Shown here: positions 11,746 to 22,081 of the stretch, piece by piece
How positions within the stretch are numbered: position 1 is the first letter of the stretch
How the letters are laid out: each line of letters begins with the position of its first letter
Source: Meghimatium bilineatum
Taxonomy: Eukaryota; Mollusca; Gastropoda; Stylommatophora; Philomycidae
NCBI GenBank assembly: GCA_034231615.1
Contig: CM067322.1
Span: forward strand, 65,067,349-65,131,348
Reading direction: 5' to 3'
Length of the DNA: 64,000 nucleotides
Notes under the pieces: model-generated
Seen by the model: only the letters and a program-made list of their open reading frames with translations
What the model was told of the DNA's origin: nothing
The model's database searches: none
Made by a program: the position numbers and the translations under genes

Positions 11746-12237
11746 CTGCAGAATGTTCAGAGTGCTCAATAATTACATACTTGGGTTATACATTGTTCAC
11801 TTTCTCCACCTTGGATTCACTAGACATTTGGGGTGCAAAGGGAACGCATTGCACTAGGCGAACCCAGGGTTAGCAGATAACCAAGATCCCAAATGTACCT
11901 CCTCGCGGTGCACCCTGGAAACAGAAATACAGCAGCTCGAGCTGATTCTGGCCAAATCATTTGGGGATCGTGTCCGAGAATGTGGAGGCAGCAGATGGAA
12001 AGAGATTTGACTGCATAAGAGACAGACACTATCTCCGACACCACCAGCATCACCACATATAGCAACACTGTCGACATACAGTGAAGCTAGTCAGTCCAGC
12101 CCGAACTGCAAATAGAAAGTGAAAAGAACTGCGTGAACTGCAAATAGAAAGTGAAATGTTTCTAGGAAAGGGGAACTACAAGCTCCGTCAGCTCGAGACG
12201 AGCTTCTAGTTACCTGTGCTCCTTACAGGCGGAGACC

Positions 12238-13719
12238 CAATGCCGTCTTAACCCATAGGCCCGTTGGGCATTTGCCCGGGGGCCCACGAGCATAGGGGCC
12301 CCGTGCGAATATTTTGTAGGATTTTGGAAAACTGTTTGATGCTGTTCATGCTTTGTGTAAGGGTTTCGACAAAATAAAACATGCACTGGATTCTATATCA
12401 GGTGACAATGAACAACAAGTGACAACAAGGCGTGAGGCGGAAGGTTTGAGCAAAAAAATGGAACACCTTGAAACAATATTTCTTACAATTCTTTGGAAGG
12501 GAATTCTAGAAAGGATGAATACAACAAGCAAAGTTTTACAATCAAAGGATGTGAACATCCTAGTTGCCACAAATCTTCTTGTGTCGCTGAAAAGCTATCT
12601 TAAGGAAACTAGAGACAAATTCACTGAATATGAATTCAAAGCCAGAAGTATGTGTCCAGATGCCGATTACAGTGGTGGAAAAAAACGGGAACGAACCCGA
12701 AGTGTGCGTTTTAGTAGATATGATAGGCCAGGAGAAGAGTTACTTCTAAATAAGTCCGAAAAGTTCAAGGTAGAAACTTTTCTCCCTATTCTGGACACTT
12801 TAATCATTGAACTAACAAGACGTGCAGAGGCGTATTCACAAATTGGAAATTTGTTTTATTTCTTGGGTGAATTAAAAACCTTTACTTCTGATGCACTAAA
12901 GAAAAAAGCGAACATCTTGCCAATACGTACCACAAGGACTTGAGTTATAACAACCTTTTAAATAAATGTGAGCATCTCAACATTACATGGCTCTTGATGA
13001 AAATTGCGAGACTCTACATGCATTGTACAGAAAAATAATTTCGGACACTTTAAAATCTGTTTTTCCGAACATTGAAATTGATGGTGAGCAATTGTACAGG
13101 AGAACGTTCTTTTTCAAGACTTAAACTTATAAAAAAATCAGCTTCGTAGTACAATGGGACAGCATCGTTTGAACTGGCTATCACTCATGAGCATAGAACA
13201 CATCCTGAAGACCATTGACTTCAAGCCGATAATAAAACAATTTTCTGAAAAGAAATGTCGCAAACGCTTGTTATAATAAAGTACCGTACTGAAATTTGAC
13301 TAATTTAAGAAAAAAAAATTATATTACGAATTTTAATACCTTTGTTTGACCTTGTGTAATAGATGTAATATGTTATGGCGCTTATTATTTAAAAAAACAT
13401 ATGTAAATATCTGTTTTTGTGTGTAAATTTTTTTTGTTTTTGCAAATACCATATGTAATACTATAAAACATGTAAATAAAATCTCTTTTCTCTGTTTTTC
13501 ATGTTTAATGTTGATTATAGTTGCAGCTGTACAGCATGTTTTAACAACAATTTTGTTGAAATGAGTATAGTGACAATAAAATAAATAATACATTATTTTT
13601 AATATTATCAACCATTTATTTTTTTATTCCTGCGGGAGGGGGGGGGCACTCTTTCTTTGCCCAGGGGCCCAACACTATTTCTTTGCCCGGGGGCCCTAAA
13701 TTGTGTAAAGACGGCTCTG
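12238..13719 (+). mobile_element. Non-autonomous hAT element with 8-bp target duplication
   Basis: The left end CAATGCCGTCTTAACCCA and the inverted right end CAGAGCCGTCTTTACACA form imperfect terminal repeats. Both sides are flanked by the identical 8-mer CGGAGACC (12230-12237 and 13720-13727). Eight-base duplications and CA-starting ends are hallmarks of the hAT superfamily. The uninterrupted homologue at 1-570 reads AGAGACCCAGACCC through the same site. Subterminal inverted GC-rich blocks contain TTTGCCCGGGGGCCC on both sides. At 1482 bp it is too short for a complete transposase. Confidence 0.88.
12353..13276 (+). pseudogene. hAT transposase C-terminal half (ZMYM1/DUF4371-like)
   Basis: A 196-codon open frame (12353-12943) contains FDKIKHALDSISGDNEQQVT, DVNILVATNLLVSLKSYL and RRAEAYSQIGNLFYFLGELK, which fits the linker region of transposases related to zinc-finger MYM-type protein 1. 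After its stop, other frames continue with HYMALDENCETLHALYRKII, the dimerisation motif GERSFSRLKLIKKSAS and then STMGQHRLNWLSLMSIEHI, which is the conserved hAT C-terminus. So at least two frameshifts or stops separate the pieces. The catalytic N-terminal half (BED finger, first acidic residue) is missing. It lies wholly inside the hAT element and is not expected to be functional. Confidence 0.78.
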
Positions 13720-14575
13720 CGGAGACCCAGACCCATTCATTGACGTTCGGAAAAGCAAGAAGACATAACCCCACTCTAATGTCGAGCCTTCCTAAACCAG
13801 AAATATGCTCACGAAGAGAAAGGGTTCCGTACCCGATGGGCTTAGGCAAGAAAGGGACACCGATGGATGTCCTGGCCCAACTCTACTGTCAAGTTTTCCT
13901 ATACCGGAAGTACACTTGCAGAAAGAAATGGTTCCGTACCCGATTGGCTCAGGCACAAAAGAGGCAACGATTTAGCCTTGGTCAAACTCTACTGTCAGGT
14001 TTTCCTACACCAAAACTACACTGGCAGAGAGAAAGGGTTCAGTACCTGATGGGCTCAGGCGCTATTGAGACAAGGACGCTCAGCTCGAGAACGCCTTGCT
14101 CTCAAACGCGTGGTGTGAGACTCGAACTTGGACAAGGGGTACACGATGTCGGTGAATGACACCTCGGCTAAGAAGGCGAAAGAGCCAGGATCCAACTCTT
14201 CTGTTGAGTTCTTCCCCTTAAGGAGCCAGGCTCACGGATGAGAAACGGTTCAGTACCCGATGGGCACAGGCACAATACGTCCAATTACACGAGGCAAGTT
14301 CATAGACAGTGGAACACCTCGCACGAGTCAGACGAGAGCAAAAATTGTCTTGGCGAAGAGTCACCACATACACGCGTCCCTGGAGACAGATATGGGGGCG
14401 GTCACAGGCTAGGGTAGCCCACCCGAATTGTCAAGGCATGCCAAAATCGGATATGCTAGGCCTACACGGCGCATAACTGCGGCACAACGTAATCACGCTC
14501 CCGGCGGAAATCGCACGGATATCCATGCTGGTTACAATAGAGCGAACGCAAAACAAACAAACAAACAAACAAGCT

Positions 14576-15452
14576 AGACATTTATAGATCACATTTATGG
14601 ATTTAGAAGTTATTCATCTGACATTGGACTATTTAACAATCTCAAAAGCATTAATCTATTGTTTCTTTTGAACCCTGTGCTCGCTTTTATTGCGGCGTTC
14701 TTTGCCAGAGAAACTTCTACCATTTATTCATTTTAACACAGGTGGGAGAGTTGTAAGGAATATCATTGTAACACATGTGGGAGAGTTGTGATGAATATAA
14801 TTTTAACAGTGTGTTGTCTAGTATTATTATGTATAAGAGTTAGTCATGGTCGCTGTAAGTTATTGAGTAATGGATGATAAGTTTGGGTTTTCTGTAACGT
14901 GATACACTGACAAATTATCACTTTCATTTATTCCAAAGACAGTAAGTGAGAAAAGGAAGCGTGGATGTTAGAGTGTGAGGTCTATGGCACCATCTTTGTC
15001 CTTAGGTGGTATGCTAGTCATGTTAAGCACCTACGATTCAAAGTACACAGATTGAGTAAACTGTAGATTATAGGGACATCATATATATTGTTAGTTTCTT
15101 TGACATTCCTACAATACGAAAGTTATAAATATATTTCTGAATATATAGTATATTCACAGTTTACTGAAATAATCACCATTCTTCAGTTTTTCTTTTTTAA
15201 AAATAAAGAAAGTTTCTTATGACGAGGTATGCGCCTTTCAGCCACAAAAAAGGTACTGTTTCAGATCATCCAGTCACCATGATATCAATATTAACATTGT
15301 GATGACAAAAACGTATTGAATATATAACTCGTCGGTTATGGTTTTGCAGCACTCCCTTAAATACATACTCTCGAATTCATGGTGGCTGGATTACCCAAGG
15401 GTGGCTCTATTATTATTTTATGGTTAAAAAAACTATTATATAACCAAATTGG
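14576..15452. other. AT-rich non-coding stretch
   Basis: Only a local near-duplication around 14740-14815 (ACA.GTGGGAGAGTTGT, twice) is visible; no gene. Confidence 0.4.
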
Positions 15453-15720
15453 TGCCCGTGTGTTGCCAGAGGACAGAATGGGGGGGGGGGTAAAGAATTG
15501 CAACATTATTACCCGCCAATTATGTTGTAAGAGGGTAGTAAGCAGGTCTTGGGCTCGCGTTGGTTGTTTCATCCCCAAAAAGGTCAAAGTAGTAGGATGT
15601 GTCAGACCGAAAAGCGCAGATATCGCAGCTAAGATATAAGCTATGACACAATGCACTTCGTTCTCCGAACTACATAATACTAATATTCAGGAGTCTGAGA
15701 ACGAACGCAGACGAAGAGGA
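15453..15720 (+). repeat. SINE family A, near full length
   Basis: GCCCGTGTGTTGCC at the start, GTGTCAGACCGAAAAGCGCA in the middle, GAACGAACGCAGACGAAGAG at the end. A G10 run replaces the AAAAGGGGAGC block. Confidence 0.85.
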
Positions 15721-15903
15721 GAGAAATTGGACCATGTACGCGTTTGAAAGAAGTGCGCATCACCATAAGGTTACTTTAAATAAAATTAATTATAATAATA
15801 ACATAGTTTGTAGCACAAACAAGAGTTAGGTAATAACGAAACATGAGGATGACAAAACAGAGGTTTATTACATAAACATATTGTGATCAAAAGTATTCCT
15901 TGA

Positions 15904-16080
<177 letters not shown>

Positions 16081-16085
16081 TGTGT

Positions 16086-16317
16086 ATGATGACCATTTTT
16101 ACATTCACATTTGAAAATTCAATTAGAATTATGACCATGTCTAATAGTTCGTAGATGGCTAATGAGCCCTATTCGAGCTGTAAATATCCGTGCACAGTAC
16201 GAACATGGAATTACCACTGTAGACGGATTTTGATCTATCCGTGACTTTCTAGTTACTCTCGGCTGTTAGGCTGCAACATTTCTCCTCTTTTCACAAGATG
16301 ATGCGCTTTTTTTGACT
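16086..16317 (+). repeat. Dispersed repeat family D, copy 1
   Basis: Homologous over about 230 bases to 25768-26001, including GTTCGTAGATGGCTAATGAG, CCGTGACTTTCTAG and TTTTCACAAGATGATGCGC. No coding frame and no recognised class. Confidence 0.8.
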
Positions 16318-16892
16318 GTAGAGCGCCATATATATACATACATACATACATACATTAAGTGGTTTTTTTTCTAGGAAAAAATAAGGGTATACGGCGTTTA
16401 CAAAAGTGGATGGTCAATACTTTAACATGAATGGCCACCACCCATTCCCCTACCCCCCCCCCCCCCATTTGGCCGTAATAATTTGCATATTGGGAACTTT
16501 GAAAAAAAAAAAAAAGCTTACGTATGAAACATTTTGAGTAATCATATAATTTTCTTATAGTTCTACTGTCATAATATAAGACGGGCGGCGGTGTGGTTGT
16601 TGTGTATTCTCCGTAACGTTAATTATGAGGTTGCGTTATCTAAAGAGGAAGGGTTCAATCATTTCGTGTTTTGACAGTGTCAGAAGGAGGAGCGAAGAAT
16701 ATTAACACTTTGATCTGCTATGCATGTCATAAGAGACTACTAATAGGTTTGAGGTTAGTGTTGAGTATGTGAACGAGCAACAAAAAGAACCACTCACACC
16801 TTTCCATATATATATATATATATATATGGGCCTCACAACCTCCACACATACAGACATACATACAAAAATACATTAATATAAGACTTACTGTA
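16318..16892. other. Non-coding stretch with simple repeats
   Basis: Holds (TACA)n near 16337, a C-run near 16455, an A-run near 16503 and (TA)12 at 16806-16829. No gene seen. Confidence 0.5.
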
Positions 16893-18650
16893 GCCAAATT
16901 TATCATAATGGCCATAATTTATCCATGCCTTTAGAAAGTTCAATATTTCTATTTCTTTCCTTGCTTTTGTAATCTGTTGCTGCGTGGTGCCCAAAAAGCA
17001 GCCAGTATTCAACACATTTTGTAGGATCAAATTGATAGAGAGTGGAGTCAACTATCTTGATAAACATAACTGTTGATATAATCTTAATCAGTAATGACGA
17101 TTTTAAAGGTGTTGCAATCATGTTCAGCTGTGAGAAACCTCTTGTAAGTTTACCTGAGAAGATCGGAGTGATATCAAGATTGTGAATTGAAGGTTTGAAA
17201 GTATTTTTCCTCCTTTTATTCCAAAATTCTATGTATTATATTTCTGTCGATCAAGCGAAACCGCATTGACAAATGTCTAATTGCTTCTTCGTCATATATT
17301 ACAAAATTGTGTGTTTCTTCAGACCACTGTTTTTCGTCAAGCACAAAGGGCTCACTTGAGTAAATCAGCTTCTTTATATTCGAGCTGTCGTTATTTTAGT
17401 GAAGTCTCCAAGTTAACATACAAGGAAACAGGGCATATTAGTTGGTTATCTTTTCTATCTATTTTGTAAATAAGAATTTCTTGGACTAGAGACTTTGCAG
17501 CTTGGGCGGTTTCCTTATAGTACTGTCCGGGATATGATCGCATATCTACAAACAACTGTATAGTGCGTTTAATTGCTTTATTGGCACAATTAAAAGTTAT
17601 GTTTCGTTTTTGCGATGTCAGGCTCTGTTCAGAGAGCTTTTGAAGTGTATCGCACATCACTCCTAAGTCTAAAATAAACTAAACAATAGTAATCTTCTTC
17701 ATCAATCCCTCATATGTGCATCTATCTTCTTTTTTTTATCTCTGGAATTATCATCTTTAGCATTTCTAAAATGATAAACTAAGTCTTTCCCACCGAAGAC
17801 GGATGTGTCGGGCCATTGGCGCAAATAAAACGGCGACACAACGCATTTCCATTCTCTGGAAGACATCCTTCTGGAAATCTAATAGAGCCATGGTCCTGAT
17901 ACAAGAGATATCCAGTGGGAGTTTGAGAATGAACGAAGAAGAAGAAGAAACTAAGTCTTTATAATCCTACTAAACTGCAGATACTGAGCGAAAGCTGGAT
18001 TCTACCCAACGAATGCTTAATATTCGTTGAATTTTCAACAACTTCGCTTCCAGTGAACTGGCACATACATGGAGTTCGCAATTATTCTTTGGGCGATGCG
18101 TGATAAAAACGTATCACTTGTCAATAAATTATTTGAATCTATTAATTCCAGAAACATTCTTACCAGCATCGTGGACAGATAATTCCAGATTATGCTTAGC
18201 ACAGTGTCAAACAATTAATGATGGACATTTATCTTTTAAAAACATTGTTTTTCTACGAGAGCCCCACATTACCGCTGTACCATCACAAAAAAACAGAAAT
18301 TAAACATTCATTCAAGCACTCCTCTGTCAATCCAATAGAATGAAGACATCTAATCAAAGCGGAGAAGATTCCGACGGATGATATATCCTCTAGTTCAGCT
18401 AAGTCAATAAATAAATTAACTAGTCTGATCAATTCACAGCCTGAAATTATTACATAAAATGACAACAGATTAAGTGGTTTTTACATGCTTCCAGACTACC
18501 ATCAGACAGTCTTCCTTGAAAAGAATTACTATGCAGGAGTGAATACTGATGGTTACAAATCCAGGCTCTGACCATGCAAACGATGAATTATAGAAATAAA
18601 TGAGTCAACGAAAATAAACATATGAAGCGCACAAAAAGCCACCTCCAGAG
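16893..18650 (-). pseudogene. hAT transposase relic, KIAA1586-like
   Basis: Read on the minus strand from high to low coordinates: CELIRLVNLFIDLAELEDIS (about 18436-18377); FFCDGTAVMWGSRKTMFLK with KDKCPSLIV.HCAKHNLELS (about 18300-18180, the catalytic-region HCxxHxLEL block); ASSLEAKLLKIQRILSIRWV (about 18050-17990); NITFNCANKAIKRTIQLFVD; and the C-terminal dimerisation block GFSQLNMIATPLKSSLLIKI, VMFIKIVDSTLYQFDPTKC and YWLLFGHHAATDYKSKERN (17140-16940). Domain order is right for KIAA1586-like or ZNF862-like hAT proteins. There are many stops and frame changes, and a SINE B sits inside at 17789-17947. N-terminus not found. Confidence 0.78.
17789..17947 (+). repeat. SINE family B, full length, with 13-bp target duplication
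   Basis: The flanks are the identical 13-mer AAACTAAGTCTTT (17776-17788 and 17948-17960), so the 159-bp unit between them is a complete retroposed copy. It starts CCCACCGAAGACGGATGTGT and ends TTTGAGAATGAACGAAGAAG plus GAAG. Confidence 0.92.
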
Positions 18651-18771
18651 AACTATTCTACCTCTGACGCTGCAATGCACAAAACATATACAACGAAAAG
18701 AAAAAAAAACTTATATTGTCGAGTGGCACGAACAAATACATTTTTTTCTGGGCTTTTTGTATTTGTATTGT

Positions 18772-18905
18772 TTAGAGAACATAGTCACAACAGACAAAAT
18801 TTAAGGCAACAGAGCCACATCCAGAGAAAATATTAGAAGTTTGACAACCTGGCACGACAAGGAAACAACAACGACTTTGATGCAGCAAGGCACCTGATGA
18901 TGATT
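18772..18905 (+). pseudogene. LINE tail fragment
   Basis: ENIVTTDKI, a stop, then SLTTWHDKETTTTLMQQGT match 4188-4411 closely. The segment equivalent to DNTGDREIWRAMV has been deleted. Confidence 0.7.
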
Positions 18906-19439
18906 TGTCTTCTGAACAAGTTCTTGTCTAAAATATTGAGTGGTAACCTTGGACAGGAAGAAGAGTTCCGGTTGTTGAAATAGCGCGAAGTTTGCCTACT
19001 TTCTGTATAATTCCATTTGCATTTGTTTGTTAGATATTCTGCAGTTTCTAAATAAAATTGCATTGCATATCTTCGTTCGCCATGCCCGGGTCAATTGTGC
19101 GGTTGTCTTCTGCCACAGAAGTTATTATTGATGCAGATTGTATGAGCAGGCAAGTCTGATAAAAATGTGAAGATTGGCATAAAAATAACAACATTATGTA
19201 GGCATTAGGACAAAATTTTCAAAATGGGTGTACAGCATTTTAAATACCACAGTTAGATAGCCCTTGAAAATTGCAATCCAACGATACCTCAACCAAGTCT
19301 CTACGTCAATTCTGAAAAAAGTTACGAATTTTTTTCGTATTAATTTTTGCCTCAAGATAATTACATGGAACATATAAGGAAATATAAAATGACAGTTGTC
19401 AAAAAGTTGCGGCCCTGCCTTAGAACCGAGCCACTAATT

Positions 19440-20145
19440 TATGAATATCATAGTTATTTGCATTAAAAAATATGACAAATTATACATTTTCTTGTTCGGG
19501 AAGACAAGACGCACCTCTTGATTACATTATGCTAATTTTCCGACGCATGCAGAGTTAATAAATAATTAACAATTGCGTCTAATTAGCATAATTGCAATTG
19601 AATATATCATATACATTTTCCACATTTTTTAATTATTTAGGATAAAATATATAGCAAACTGTATGTTTTTGTGTTTGTGAAGACAAGACGCACCTGTTGA
19701 TTACATTCTGCTAAGTTTCTGATGCAGCCAGAGTTAATAAATAATTAATAATGGCGTCTAATTTGCATAATCACATTGTCATATTTAATATATATTTATT
19801 ACATTATTTAATTATTTAGGATAAAATATATTGCAAACTGTACATTTTTGTGTTTGTGAAGACAAGACGCACCTGTTGATTACATTATGCTAATTTTCTG
19901 ACGCAGTCAGAATTAATTAATAATTAAAAATGACGTCTAATTAGCATAATTGAAATTGAATGTATCATAAACATTTTTCACATTTTTTAATTATTTAGGA
20001 TAAAAAATATAACAAATTATACATTTTCTTGTTCGGTAAGACAAGACGCATCTGTTTAGTATATTGTGTTAATTTTCCGATGCAACCAGAGCCAATTAAT
20101 AATTAATAATAGTGTCTAATTAGCATAATTAAAATCTCTTCTATG
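19440..20145. repeat. 179-bp tandem repeat, four units
   Basis: The landmark AGACAAGACGCACC falls at 19502, 19681, 19860 and (one mismatch) 20039, giving a constant 179-base spacing. Each unit also carries GTCTAATTAGCATAAT and TTTTTTAATTATTTAGGAT. It is satellite-like, with no coding frame. Confidence 0.93.
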
Positions 20146-21429
20146 CTTCCCTTTATGGCAACATGCATGTGGCTGGCAATCTGTCACCTCAGCCCTCTTT
20201 GTATCTGAAATATAATATTTGATTATTATTATTATTGGCATTTGGTACACATGTACATAAACAATTCTATGTCAAAGGTATGAATAAATTACCAGGTAGG
20301 TATGTGCACCAAATTTTCAAAATTTGCTTTTTGTTTTGCCTATTTTAGTGATACCTAATTAGCCCTATATAATTAAATACTTTATTACATTATTCTGTAG
20401 ATAGGCTTATGTAGAAAATTGAGCAACTTTTATAATAAACAACAAGAGACAAAGATACCAAACAGAGTGAGAACGTTTGGAAGATGCTGCAGTTTACGTT
20501 GTCTGCATTGATGATTTGATTTATTAGGCCTACTGAAAGGAGAAAGCATGTCTCAATAAAAAGTGAATTTTACGAAATATTCATGAGAGAATTATAAGAA
20601 ATTGGACTTCATAAACAATATAAATAATATATATTTAATTTGAAATGTGTTTCTTGTAAAATTATCAACATGAAACAGACCGATGTGACTAAGAAAACAC
20701 TTCAGTCGTCATGGCGACGGACGCATGATAGTACATGTACGCGCACTCGGCATGGTCTTGTACCAATAATTTCAATTATTTTACATATAAATCTTGGATT
20801 TTTTACTAGTAGCATTTAAAAATGAATTAAAGAAATTAAAAGAGGCAGGAATTGTAGTTGTTAAACATCAATTTCTTTAAATAAGAGACATTTCAGAATT
20901 ATCGACGCGGCAGTAAAGATTAGCGGTATTCAAGATGGCGGCTGAGGAATGCGTGACCCATCTGCAGTGCGTTTGTTTAAAATTCGATAATAATTACAGG
21001 CAACTTCCAAAATTAATGAAATTTTGGATATAAAGAGAAAAATTGTTGTTTCATTTGTTAGACATGGTTACAACATTGTATTTTATTCAAATTAATGCAT
21101 ATACGTGTGCAAAGAGAAAAATCACTTACCTAGGCTTATTTAATTGCTTGGTGAAAAATGTACACAACGTATTTCCAACTTCTAGTTACGTAATTTGATG
21201 CACAAATGAATGAGAAAAATTAAACAGTTGTCTTTTATAAACAATAAAGTTGCGTCGCGTTGTCTAAAGACAATTGCTGTGGTCAGTGTTTCACGTGATG
21301 CAAAAAATGGATTCTTGGACGCTACCAAAACAAGGGAAGTAATTTAAGCCACATTGACTTTCACGTCCCCTTACGATTTCCTAATGCCTACATTATGACA
21401 CTTGAACATTTGATTTGATTTGACTTTAG
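20146..21429. other. AT-rich non-coding stretch
   Basis: No gene seen. CAAGATGGCGGCTGAGG at 20930-20946 has an inverted near-match (CAAAATGGCGGCG, minus strand) at about 24042-24054 on the other side of the piggyBac gene. This may be an inverted subterminal motif, but the intervening flanks do not align. Confidence 0.35.
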
Positions 21430-22030
21430 CCAGCCGGATTAAAAAATACAAAACATCTTCTGCCACCGGTTTCTTTTTTGAGAATTTTCATCTTTTCTGG
21501 TGTGGGTTACGCAATAACTTTTTTGTTATTCGAGATAAAAAAAAGATTTTGGCGCATGTAAATGCAGAATTGAATACCGCAAATGTATATGTGTATTATT
21601 TTTTTTTTACGTAACCTACCTGGGGTTTGCGCAAGAGGTGAAGACCTTTTTTTCGCAAAAAAAAAACCAACAAAAACAACAAGACATGGGTTTTGGAAAA
21701 CTCAATACCATTTTTGTTATTAAATAATTTCAACAGATTTAAATGCAGAATTGAATACTGCAAATGGGTGTGTGATTGGGTTTTTTTTTATGTATCCTAT
21801 CCGAGGTTTGTGCAAGAGGTGAAGACATTTTCTCGAAAAAACAGAAAACATGCAAAAAAGACAAGGGTGTTTGGAAAACTCAGTACCATTTTTATTATTA
21901 GAGCTTTTAAAATAATTTCAACAGATTTAAATACAGAATTGAATACTGCAAATGGGTGTGTAATTGGTTTTTTTAAATGTATCCTACCTGAGGTTTGCGC
22001 AAGAGGTGAAGACAATTTATATTTTAAAAT
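21430..22030. repeat. 181-187-bp tandem repeat next to the piggyBac gene
   Basis: The phrase GCAAGAGGTGAAGAC occurs at 21631, 21812 and 21999. Between them, TTTGGAAAACTCA.TACC and GAATTGAATACTGCAAATGG recur. The array ends about 50 bases from the transposase stop codon. Confidence 0.85.
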
Positions 22031-22081
22031 TACATAAAAACAACAAACACAAATGACTTACCCACTGGATGTGCAGTTCTC

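Larger units (their letters stand above)
11820..14575 (+). repeat. Family C retroposon, copy C2, split by a hAT element
   Basis: Starts near GGGGTGCAAAGGGAACGCAT, runs to 12237, is interrupted by the hAT insertion, and resumes at 13720. The second part has three internal diverged direct repeats, each with a CAACTCTACTGTCA-type phrase and GGTTC.GTACC.GATGGGC (about 13820, 13930 and 14030). The end is ATAGAGCGAACGCAAAAC followed by an (AAAC)n tail, as in a retroposon. No protein is encoded. Net length without the hAT is about 1.27 kb. Confidence 0.8.

Noticed and set aside
13683-14159. 158-codon ORF as a host gene
   Set aside because: It lies in repeat family C; other copies of the family do not keep the frame.
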